The notes below the pieces were generated by a model. It did no database searches. It saw nothing but the letters and a program-made list of their open reading frames with translations, and was not told the origin of the DNA. A stretch of DNA of 64,000 nucleotides from Denitromonas ohlonensis (GTDB taxonomy: Bacteria > Pseudomonadota > Gammaproteobacteria > Burkholderiales > Rhodocyclaceae): the NCBI RefSeq assembly GCF_007625205.1, contig NZ_VMNI01000016.1, forward strand, positions 47,984 through 111,983, read 5' to 3'. How positions within the stretch are numbered: position 1 is the first letter of the stretch; every line of letters starts with the position of its first letter. Positions 50,001-58,441 of the stretch are shown here, piece after piece. A program made the position numbers and the translations under genes.

Positions 50001-51868
50001 TCTTCGACACCGGCCAGTTGCATGCCGAAGTCGTGCACCCACACCAGCGAACCGTCTTGTCGTTCGATGCGGTACGGTCGCTCTTCGATGACCTTGACGC
50101 CGGTGCGCTCGAGCATCGGCAGGCTGCTGGACAGCGGCACCGGGGCGCCGGTGTGGAAGAGCTTGAAGTTGATGTGGCCTTGCGGTGCCTCCAGCGGAAT
50201 GTAGAGGTTCATGCCCAGCCCGCTGCGCGGATCGAGTGACTCCATCAGGTCGATGTCGTGCACTGCGATGCGTGCCGGGTAGTCCTCACGGTAGCCCGCG
50301 GGGAAGGCGGTGGCATAGCTGCGGCACAGGCGCATCCCTCGCTCTTCGCCGTGGTGCTCGATGAGCGCGCTTTGCAGGCCGTCTTCCCAGCGACGGGCGG
50401 CATTGATCAGACGAGTTTCGATCTCGCGGACATCGTAGGTCGGAATAACCGAGTCTTTGGTCCGAACGATGATCAGCACCCGCGCCAGGGCGGACTCCGA
50501 GAAGTGCACCTCGAATTCGGAGGAGACGCCTTCGAAGGCTTCCATCAGCACGGCCTGCATGCGCTTGCGCTGCTCGGTGTTGTAGTTTTCGCGCGGGATG
50601 TAAATCAGGCAGGAGACAAAGCGCGCGTAGGCATCGCTGCGGGCGAACAGGCGAATGCGCTGACGCTCGCCGAGGCGCAGGATGCCGGTCGCGGTGTTGA
50701 AAAGTTCGTCGGGCGTGCTCTGGAAAAGCTCATCGCGCGGGTATTGTTCGAGGATGGTGGCCAGCGCCTTGCCGGCATGGCTCTTGGGCATCAGCCCGGC
50801 ACGCTCGATCACGCCTTGCACCTTGCGCCGCAGCAGGGGGATACGCGTCGGATTGGTGTTGTAGGCCGTCGAGGTGAGCAGACCGATGATGCGGCGCTCG
50901 CCGGTGACCTTGCCTTTGGCGTCGAAGCACTTGATGCTGAGGTGGTCGAGGTAGCCTTGGCGATGGACGGTCGAGCGCGTATTTGACTTGGTGATGGTGA
51001 GCAGGTTGGGCAGATGGGCCTGGGCCTTGAGCTGCGGCGGCAGGGCGGCGAAGGACATCGATTGCCTGCTGTCGCCGGTTTCGCGCAGCAGACCGAGGCC
51101 GGAGCCGCTGCGGATGCGAAGCTCGTTCTCGCCTTTTTTGCTGATCAGGTCGTAATCGCGGCAGCCGAGCAACACGAAATTGTCGTCCGACAGCCATTCG
51201 AGAAAGGCTTTGACTTCGGCGACTTCGTCGGGGCTTTCGGGGGTGGCGCTGTTGCCAGCATCGGCAATCACTTCTTTGAGGCGCTCCGTCATGGCAGGCC
51301 AGTCGGCCACGGCGACACGAACGTCTTTGAGCACCCGTTCAATACCGGACTTGATCGCTTCGAGGTCGGCCGGCTCGGTGCGGCGGTCAACTTCTACGTG
51401 GATGATCGACTCATAGCGCGCGCCCTTGGTCTTGACCTCATCGACCATGCGTTGGTACTGGCCCTTGGCATCACGCGCGACCGCCATCACCGGGTGGATG
51501 ATGAGGTGCAGGGTGAGGCCCTGACGATTGACCTCGATGCCGATGGAGTCGACCAGGAAGGGCATGTCGGGGCCGACCAGCTCGATCACGGTGTGGGTGG
51601 ACTCCCAGCCGTGTTCGTCCATGCGCGGGTTGTACACGCGCACTTTGGTGTCGCCTTCGTGTTTGCGGGCGAACTGCCAGTGGCTCAACACGGCGCCGTA
51701 CAGATCTGCGACTTCGAAGCCAGCCAGGTCATCGGTGTCGACCTGGTTGTAGTACTTGCGCGCAAACGGCTCTACGACTGCCGCCTGGTCAGGTGCCAGT
51801 TTGCTGCGGATCAGTTCGACGACCGCTTCGATCTGGCTGGAGCCGGCCTCATCGGTGCGTGGTGACAT
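47048..51868 (-). CDS. gdhB: NAD-specific glutamate dehydrogenase, large (about 180 kDa) type
   Basis: Oxidatively deaminates glutamate to 2-oxoglutarate with NAD+, a catabolic reaction. The 1606-residue protein fits the giant GDH class of Streptomyces and Pseudomonas: ACT-like and helical regulatory N-terminal parts (about 1-700), the dehydrogenase core (about 750-1250) with [30 protein letters not shown] and [15 protein letters not shown], and a long helical C-terminus. The ATG at 51868 has AAGGAGA upstream; a longer open frame has no support. It follows the decarboxylase gene by 71 bases and may be the last gene of the amino-acid/GABA island. Confidence 0.95.
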   Translation of the reverse strand: [1606 protein letters not shown]

Positions 51869-51939
51869 GCTGTTCTCCTTGTTGTCGTTGTTTGACCGGG
51901 GCGCTCGTGGCCCCCCGGGGTGTTTGTGGTGTGGGTGGA

Positions 51940-54699
51940 TTACTGCAGTGCCTGGATCACCGGCTTGGCTTCCAGGGCGGCGAGTGCGGTTTCGGTAAAT
52001 ATGCGCAGACCGAGTTCTGGCCGGTAGCCGTGGATTTCGGTGACGTCCAGCGCGCGCATGAAGGCGATGATCTCCTGGCTGATGACTTGTCCGGGCACCA
52101 GAATCGGGAAGCCCGGCGGGTAGGGAATGACAAAGGTGGTGGAGACCAGCTTGCGCCCTGTGGCGATTTCCTTTTCGATGGCATTGCCTTCGATGGGGAT
52201 GTACTCGCACTTGCCTTCGTCATAGGCCAAGAAGAAAGCCGAGCGGATGTCGCCCTCAGGGGTACCGTTGCCGGCGCTGAGGCGGAAGGCGTCGTGGAAG
52301 TAGCTGAAATCGGGCAGGGGCGGCAGGTCTTCGCGCAGGGCTTTGACCTTGCGCTCGAAGATCTTCTTTTCGACCGCGCTGGCGTCGTCGAGGCGTTCGT
52401 CGAGCTCACGCGCAATCTTCACCAGCACTTCGATCAAATAGGCGATCGAGGAGCGCGTGGTGCCGATGTTGGTCATGAACAACACCGTATTGCGAGAAGT
52501 CTTGTTGATCTGAATGCCGTGTTTGTCCATCAGGATCTGGTTTTTGAAGGTGTCTCCGTCCCACCCCGAGCCGGATACCGAGAGGGTGACGCGAGTGGCG
52601 TCGAGCACAAACTCGTCTTCACTCCAGGCCTCGGCAATGTCGCTCCAGCCGTGCTCGGGATCCCAGTAGCTCTTGATGCCGGACTTACGATACTCCGCCG
52701 GAATCATCTCGGCCACCGTTAGCACATGAAAATATTTACTGATCAGCGGATGGTGGTTGATCGCCTTGCGCAGCGACATGGCCTGCTCGACCTGACGCTG
52801 GATGAACTCGAAACCTTCAAGCTCCACCTGCCGGCGACCGATGTCCAGCGAGGCGATGATCTGGTAGTTGGGTGACGTGGAGGTGTGGGTCATGTAGGCC
52901 TCATGGAAGGCCTGTTCGACCTCATCCTTGAAGTCCTGGTCATGCACATGAATCATCGAGCCCTGACGCAGCGAAGTGAGCGTTTTATGGGTCGACTGGC
53001 AGGCATAGACGCGCACCCGCACCTTGTCAGGGTCGGGCATCAGACGTGTTTTAAGCAGGGTTTCGTCATCGGCGTCCGCCATTTTTTCGGCGTACTTGGC
53101 GTAGGCGGCGCGGTATTCAGGTGACTTGAAACGCTCTCGCAGCAGGGCGGCGCAATGCATGCCGGTGCGGCGCCGATAGGCCGGGCCGAAACGGGCAAAG
53201 GCAAACCAGGCCTCGTCCCACAGAAAGACGAGATCCGGCTTGATGGCCAGGCACTCTTCCATGACCCGTTCAACGTTGTAGACCACGCCGTCGAAGGTGC
53301 AGTTGGTGAGCAGCAGCATGCGCACGCGATCGAGCTTGCCGGCGGCCTTGAGTTCGAGCAAGCGATGCTTGATTTCGCGCATCGGGACCGCGCCATACAT
53401 CGAGTAATCGTTGAGCGGGTAGCTGTCGAGATACACCACCTGCGCACCGGCCAGCACCATGCCGTAGTGGTGCGATTTGTGGCAGTCGCGGTCGACCAGC
53501 ACGATGTCGCCCGGCCGCACGATGGCTTGCACCACGATCTTGTTGCAGGTCGAGGTGCCGTTGGTGGAGAAGAAGGTTTGCTTGGCGCCAAAAGCGCGCG
53601 CGGCTTTTTCCTGCGCCTTCTTGATCGGCCCGTGCGGCTCGAGCAGGCTGTCGAGGCCGCCCGAGGTGGCGGAGGTTTCGGCGAGGAAGATGTTCATGCC
53701 GTAGAACTCGCCCATGTCCTTGATCCAGTGCGAGCGGGTAATCGACTTGCCGCGGCTGATCGGCATGGCATGGAACACGCCGGTGGGCTTGCGGGCGTAT
53801 TCGGTGAGGGCGGTGAAGAAGGGCGCCTCGAAGCGATCAGACACGCCACGCAGGATATTCAAGTGCAGCTCCAGGTGGTCTTCCTGGTTGTAAAAGACCC
53901 GGCGGCAGTTACCCAGGTTGGCGCCGGCAATCTCTTCGACCGACTGATCGGTAAACAGGAACACGTCCAACTCGGGGCGCAGCTTGGCGATCAGGCGGCA
54001 CAGCTCGGGGCCGTATTCCTTGGGCTCCACGTCCTGCAGCGCGTCTTCTTCAAGGCGCGACATGTAGCGGTGAAGAATCTCCAGCGTTTGGTCCGACTCG
54101 AGACGCAGGCCGTTGCGTACCACGACGGTTTGTACGTTGTGGTTGAACATGACAGCGATCAGCGCGTCGGTGAGGCTGGGGACGAAGACCGGCTCATAGA
54201 CAAAGGGGTCTTCGGGGCGCCGCATGCTGGCCATGGTGCGGCGCAGGTTGGCTTCCTGAATCGGCGTGAAGTTGTCGACGAAGAGCACTTCGAAGTAGGG
54301 CAGCTCTTTGGGGCGTGACTCGTTGGATTCGTCGTCGGGGCTGCCCTCGATCAACTCGTCGAGGTCATGGTGGTGCGGATTGCGCCGATAGCTGTTGCTC
54401 ATGAGCGCGCGGCAGATATTGCGCACGATATTGGCAAGCGCCTCGACCCGGCCTTCTTCGAGCAGGACTTCGAGTCGCTCGAAGGTGTCATGGCCAGGGA
54501 AGGCCCAGTACAGCTCGATCGGGCGCAGTACCTCGATCAGCTCGCGGATCTTGCGCTCGGCGTCGAGGCGCCGTTTTTCGGTCAGCGTTTGAGTGAGCTG
54601 CTCGGTCGCGATCCGCAGATTGGTCCAGCGGTCGGTGCGCAACTGGAGCGCGCTGTAATACTCACCCAGCGACTTCTTTGGCTTGTTGCTTGCCTTCAT
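51940..54699 (-). CDS. Orn/Lys/Arg decarboxylase family enzyme with extended N-terminus
   Basis: The 919-residue PLP enzyme has a helical N-terminal extension (about 1-140) and a wing-like Rossmann domain (about 145-270, starting FEVLFVDNFTPIQE). The fold-type I decarboxylase domain follows, with the PLP lysine Lys572 in QSTHKTLTSLRQGS and FFSTNGTSTCNKIV, and then the C-terminal domain with PYPPGFPILVPG. Common biosynthetic and inducible decarboxylases are about 710-760 residues, so this is a longer subtype. Substrate (Arg, Lys or Orn) is not decidable by eye. It sits between the C45 enzyme (66 bases) and glutamate dehydrogenase (71 bases) genes, pointing to amino-acid catabolism. Confidence 0.9.
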   Translation of the reverse strand: MKASNKPKKSLGEYYSALQLRTDRWTNLRIATEQLTQTLTEKRRLDAERKIRELIEVLRPIELYWAFPGHDTFERLEVLLEEGRVEALANIVRNICRALMSNSYRRNPHHHDLDELIEGSPDDESNESRPKELPYFEVLFVDNFTPIQEANLRRTMASMRRPEDPFVYEPVFVPSLTDALIAVMFNHNVQTVVVRNGLRLESDQTLEILHRYMSRLEEDALQDVEPKEYGPELCRLIAKLRPELDVFLFTDQSVEEIAGANLGNCRRVFYNQEDHLELHLNILRGVSDRFEAPFFTALTEYARKPTGVFHAMPISRGKSITRSHWIKDMGEFYGMNIFLAETSATSGGLDSLLEPHGPIKKAQEKAARAFGAKQTFFSTNGTSTCNKIVVQAIVRPGDIVLVDRDCHKSHHYGMVLAGAQVVYLDSYPLNDYSMYGAVPMREIKHRLLELKAAGKLDRVRMLLLTNCTFDGVVYNVERVMEECLAIKPDLVFLWDEAWFAFARFGPAYRRRTGMHCAALLRERFKSPEYRAAYAKYAEKMADADDETLLKTRLMPDPDKVRVRVYACQSTHKTLTSLRQGSMIHVHDQDFKDEVEQAFHEAYMTHTSTSPNYQIIASLDIGRRQVELEGFEFIQRQVEQAMSLRKAINHHPLISKYFHVLTVAEMIPAEYRKSGIKSYWDPEHGWSDIAEAWSEDEFVLDATRVTLSVSGSGWDGDTFKNQILMDKHGIQINKTSRNTVLFMTNIGTTRSSIAYLIEVLVKIARELDERLDDASAVEKKIFERKVKALREDLPPLPDFSYFHDAFRLSAGNGTPEGDIRSAFFLAYDEGKCEYIPIEGNAIEKEIATGRKLVSTTFVIPYPPGFPILVPGQVISQEIIAFMRALDVTEIHGYRPELGLRIFTETALAALEAKPVIQALQ

Positions 54700-54765
54700 C
54701 TTGTGTCTCCTCGCCGAGGTCTGGGCCTCGTGCCGTGATGTTCGGGGAGGCTCCCCGCGGCTTTC

Positions 54766-55770
54766 TCAAGTCTGAATCTGCGCTTCGCCGAACTGTATGA
54801 GCCGCTCGCCCGGCGTGAAATGCGCGAACGACTGTGGCCAGCACATGCCGGGCCAGAAGAAATCTGCACGTCCGGCCGTGGGCCAGTAGGCCGCGGAGTA
54901 GAGCGTGCCGAAACCGCGTGAAAACGCAGTGGAATAGATCGGCGGCTGCAAAAAGGCGCCGATCAGTGTGTCGGCCGACAGCTCGCTGTCCTGCAGCATC
55001 AGCAGCAGGCGCCGATGCCGTTCAACCGTGGCCGTGGCGCTGGCGTGCTGGTGCCACTCGATCTTGTGCTGATGGTTGGTGGCGGCGGCCGTGCGTCGGA
55101 TATCGCCGGGTTTGCCGGGCGCGACGTACACCGTGGCGAACTCGCCAGTGCGATCGACCACCGTCACGTTGTAGCTCATGTGCACCGGAATGCGTGCCAG
55201 GGCCGCGGTGGCTTCGGCGGTGGTGGTGCAGGTCTCGAGCACATAGCGCAATACCAGCGGCACACCGAAACCTTCGCCCACATCGCGACGCCCGCCAAAG
55301 GACAGCGAGACCGCCAGGCCGTCTTCGTTCATGCCATCGAGCAAGCCCCACAGGCAGTCGCTGACGCCCATGACCTGCCGACCATTCCAGGCGGTCTTGA
55401 GAATCACGCCTTCGCACAATTGCGCCGGGTAGTCGTAATTACGCACCAGCACCGGATGCTCACCTGGCCATACCGCCTGCGAGCAAGCGGACACATAGGG
55501 CGGCGGGCAGAACAGCGACAGAAAGCGCGCTTCCAGGTCGCCGCCGCCGGCCAGATTGACCAGCGTCTCGTAGGTCGGCATCAGCTCTGGCATGTGGGCT
55601 TGCAGCGCCCGCACGCAGGGCAGGTAATAGGGGCGCGCCGCATCGCCGCTTTGCAGATACCAGCGGCGATACGACGGCCAGAATGCGTGAAACAAGCCCA
55701 GCCACGCCTCGCCCGGCCGAGTTTCCTCGACCGCGCGAAAGAGCAGTGACTGGTTCTGGATAAGCGACAT
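54766..55770 (-). CDS. C45-type Ntn hydrolase / acyltransferase
   Basis: The 334-residue protein resembles acyl-CoA:6-aminopenicillanate acyltransferase (peptidase family C45). The region after SACSQAVW, followed by RNYDYP, marks the beginning of the mature Ntn-hydrolase core. Cys96 would be the nucleophile exposed by self-cleavage. WGLLDGMNEDGLAVSLSFGGR is a second conserved stretch. The ATG at 55770 was chosen by the short 16-base gap to the ATP-grasp gene; longer frames are shadows. Such enzymes form or hydrolyse amide bonds, here presumably with the product of the neighbouring ATP-grasp ligase. Confidence 0.87.
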   Translation of the reverse strand: MSLIQNQSLLFRAVEETRPGEAWLGLFHAFWPSYRRWYLQSGDAARPYYLPCVRALQAHMPELMPTYETLVNLAGGGDLEARFLSLFCPPPYVSACSQAVWPGEHPVLVRNYDYPAQLCEGVILKTAWNGRQVMGVSDCLWGLLDGMNEDGLAVSLSFGGRRDVGEGFGVPLVLRYVLETCTTTAEATAALARIPVHMSYNVTVVDRTGEFATVYVAPGKPGDIRRTAAATNHQHKIEWHQHASATATVERHRRLLLMLQDSELSADTLIGAFLQPPIYSTAFSRGFGTLYSAAYWPTAGRADFFWPGMCWPQSFAHFTPGERLIQFGEAQIQT

Positions 55771-55786
55771 TCGCCGCGTGCTCCGA

Positions 55787-57250
55787 TCAGAGAATCTTGA
55801 ACGCGCCGGCGGTCGGTGCCGGCTCGGCCAGTTCTTGCACGGTGCCCAGCGGATGGCCCTTGTAGCAGTTCTGGATGCCGCGGATCCAGTTCTTCGCACG
55901 CGCGTTGAGCTGGAAGTCTTCGGTCATCGAGCGGCCCCGGGTAATCAGAATGCCCAGGTCGGCGCCCTCGTAGCGATAGTCGCCCGGCCCGGTGATGCGC
56001 AGCCAGTAAGCTTCGTTCTCGTTCTCGACCGCCAGGCGGCGCGTGTCGAAGCGGTGGTAGCTCACGTTGCCGGCCTCGTCCATGCGGTAGATGCCCGATT
56101 GTGGTGCCTGGTCGACGATGTCCACCGTGTCTTCGGTGTGCTTCATCACCAGCTGGCTCCAGCTGTCGATGTACTTGGGGTTCTTCCAGCGCTCGTTCAT
56201 GGCGGCCACGTCGAGGTCGAAGTCAGCACCACTGAATTCGAGCAGGTGGAAGAAGAACAGCGGGGCGTCGGCATAAGCGAAGGCCGCGTGGTTGGTCATC
56301 GGGCTGGCGCCGCAGATGCGCGGGTTCAGCTCGCCGAGATAGACCTCGTCGGTATCCTGGTCGATCAGGAAGTCGAGGTCGAAGTAGCCGCGATAGCCTT
56401 CCTTGAGCAACTGGTTACCAAAGGCGTAGGCGTAGTCGCGCGCGGTGATGCGGGCCTTTTCGGTGAACGCGCCGGGGAAGACTTCGTTGCCGCACCAGCC
56501 GCCTTTGTAGGGGGTGAGATCTTTCTGGCCGACGATCTCGGTCAGCAGCGGGCCGACCACGGTGCCGCACTTGGTCACGCAGGCTTCGAGCGTGCCGCCG
56601 CGGCAGTTGATGCGCTTCATGACCTTCACTTCGGGGTCTTTCACGATCTCGTCGGCGTACTTCTTCCATTCCTCTTCATTCGAGATGAAGAAGGTGGTGT
56701 GGCCGGAGTCGCCGAAGGCGGTCTGGATCACCAGATCGGTGCCCAGCTTGTGTTCTTCGGTCAGCTTCAGCAGATGTTCATAGCTTTCAACCTTGGAGAG
56801 CACGTTCGGCACCGAGGGCACGCCGGCCTTGTTGCCAATGCGCACGGTCTCCATCTTGTTGTCGCAGCGGGTGCGCAGCTCGGCGGAGGGGAACCACACC
56901 TCGATGCCAAGCTCCTTGCATAGCGCTTCGGTCTTTTCGTCGAACATCAGGAACACGGCCACCGGGTCGCCGCCGCGGCCTTTGATGTAGTCGAGCACTT
57001 CCTTGTGCTGGAGCATGTAGTTGTTGATGTCTTCAATACCCTCGAACTCCGGATGCGGTTGTTCGCTGGGTACGAACACGTTCGGGTGGCGGCCGTCAAA
57101 GCAATCGATGTAGTTGATGTGCTTGAAGTGGGGCACGCGTTCGTCCATGCCGGCCAGGTTGAAGTTGGTGGCGCTGATGAAATAGATCGGGCGCTCGTTG
57201 CGGTGAAAGAACAGGCGAACGTCCGACATGCTGGTGATTTTTTCACTCAT
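55787..57250 (-). CDS. ATP-grasp domain ligase of unknown substrate
   Basis: The 487-residue protein has an ATP-grasp core: a preATP domain to about 130, LVIQTAFGDSGHTTFF as the glycine-rich nucleotide loop, and metal-binding acidic residues in FDLDFLIDQ and LGELNPRICGASPMTNH. These enzymes join a carboxylate to an amine or thiol through an acyl phosphate. Automated labels such as biotin carboxylase would be misleading, since no biotin-dependent partner is present. The ATG at 57250 has AGGAG 7 bases upstream. An in-frame GTG at 57358, also with a Shine-Dalgarno (AGAGGG), would add a transmembrane anchor (MITYLLLGLIIALLIWLG). Confidence 0.82.
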   Translation of the reverse strand: MSEKITSMSDVRLFFHRNERPIYFISATNFNLAGMDERVPHFKHINYIDCFDGRHPNVFVPSEQPHPEFEGIEDINNYMLQHKEVLDYIKGRGGDPVAVFLMFDEKTEALCKELGIEVWFPSAELRTRCDNKMETVRIGNKAGVPSVPNVLSKVESYEHLLKLTEEHKLGTDLVIQTAFGDSGHTTFFISNEEEWKKYADEIVKDPEVKVMKRINCRGGTLEACVTKCGTVVGPLLTEIVGQKDLTPYKGGWCGNEVFPGAFTEKARITARDYAYAFGNQLLKEGYRGYFDLDFLIDQDTDEVYLGELNPRICGASPMTNHAAFAYADAPLFFFHLLEFSGADFDLDVAAMNERWKNPKYIDSWSQLVMKHTEDTVDIVDQAPQSGIYRMDEAGNVSYHRFDTRRLAVENENEAYWLRITGPGDYRYEGADLGILITRGRSMTEDFQLNARAKNWIRGIQNCYKGHPLGTVQELAEPAPTAGAFKIL

Positions 57251-57378
57251 CTCTTGTCTCCTCTCAGGCGGTACGGTGTTTGAGGCTTGCCGTGTGCTCC
57301 GTATGCCAAGCCAGATGAGTAGTGCAATGATCAGACCAAGCAACAGGTAAGTAATCACGATGAAGCCCTCTATATGAA

Positions 57379-58371
57379 TCAGTACTTCGGTGGTTCAGTA
57401 GATGGATCGAAGTTCGTCGTCTCGGTGTAGTCCTTGGGGGTCAGATGTGTGTTGGGCATCAGCATCGAACCGTCGGGTCCCGCGATGGCGCCAGGCGGCA
57501 GACTCACGCCCGCGCGCGATCCGCGGGTCGGCTTGATCAGCGGGCCCAGGCTGTTCAGGTAGCCGTCCAGCTTCGAGTCGTGCTGATACACCGGAAACGG
57601 CACCGGCCGATCACGGAAGCTTTTGAGCGTCTGGCCCAGTCCGCGAATGCCGACTTCGCGTTCGCGGCGCACCCGCGCAAAATCAATTTCGACCGGGATG
57701 GTCTCTTCGCCGCCGCCGGCTTCATGGATCACGTAGCCCGAGGGCCCGACCACGATGGAACGCCCCGTGCCGCAATCGCCCACGCCGTTGATGTCGAAGA
57801 AATAGCACTGGTTGATGGTGGCGCTGGCGCGCGCTATCGGCAGCTCGACATCGCGGTCGATGGTGTCGGTCATGGTCGGGTGAAGAATGCACTCGGCGCC
57901 CATGGCAACCAGCGTGCGCGTGGTTTCCGGAAACCACATGTCGTAGCAGATCGACACGCCGAAGCGACCGATCTCGGGCACATCAAACACGCAGAATTCT
58001 TCACCCGGCTTGATGCCCGTCTCGTAGGGCTGAAACGGAAACATCTTGCGGTAGCGGGTGACCACCTGACCGTTCGGATCGATGACCGGTGTGGTGTTGT
58101 AGATGTCATCGCCCACGCGCTCGAACAGCGAACCTGGCAGCAGCCAGACGCCGTGCTTTTGCGCCATTTGACAAAAAATCTGCTCGGCGGGCCCGCCAGT
58201 TGGTTCGGCGTAATGCGGCGACGGCCCATACGGTGCCAGCTCGCTGAACAAGACCATCTGCACCCACGGGAAGCGCGCCATCAACACATCGAGCTTGCGG
58301 CCCATGGCGGTGATGTTTTCATTCCGTGTCGAGATCTGCATCTGAACGCCGGCAATGGCAAACGGAATCAT
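57379..58371 (-). CDS. Carbon-nitrogen hydrolase (nitrilase superfamily amidase)
   Basis: The 330-residue enzyme has the complete catalytic triad: Glu44 in LFSELAPYG, Lys109 in RYRKMFPF and Cys142 in VSICYDMWFPE. The core matches aliphatic or omega amidases rather than true nitrilases. A C-terminal extension (about 265-330) rich in Pro, Gly and Thr has no known motif. It is the first enzyme gene after the XRE-cupin regulator, 70 bases downstream, followed by the ATP-grasp and C45 genes. It could cleave the amide built by the ligase or supply a carboxylate to it. Confidence 0.9.
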   Translation of the reverse strand: MIPFAIAGVQMQISTRNENITAMGRKLDVLMARFPWVQMVLFSELAPYGPSPHYAEPTGGPAEQIFCQMAQKHGVWLLPGSLFERVGDDIYNTTPVIDPNGQVVTRYRKMFPFQPYETGIKPGEEFCVFDVPEIGRFGVSICYDMWFPETTRTLVAMGAECILHPTMTDTIDRDVELPIARASATINQCYFFDINGVGDCGTGRSIVVGPSGYVIHEAGGGEETIPVEIDFARVRREREVGIRGLGQTLKSFRDRPVPFPVYQHDSKLDGYLNSLGPLIKPTRGSRAGVSLPPGAIAGPDGSMLMPNTHLTPKDYTETTNFDPSTEPPKY

Positions 58372-58441
58372 TCATTCGTCTCCTGTAGCGGGGAGGATTC
58401 GTTGTTCTTGTTGTGACTTGGGTGCTTCGGTGTGCGGCGGT

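Noticed and set aside
51869..52210. N-terminal extension of glutamate dehydrogenase into the decarboxylase gene
   Set aside because: The ATG at 51868 has a good ribosome binding site and gives the family N-terminus; the extension would overlap the decarboxylase coding region.
55787..57358. Biotin carboxylase
   Set aside because: The ATP-grasp fold invites this label, but no biotin carrier or carboxyltransferase gene is near, and the neighbours point to amide chemistry.
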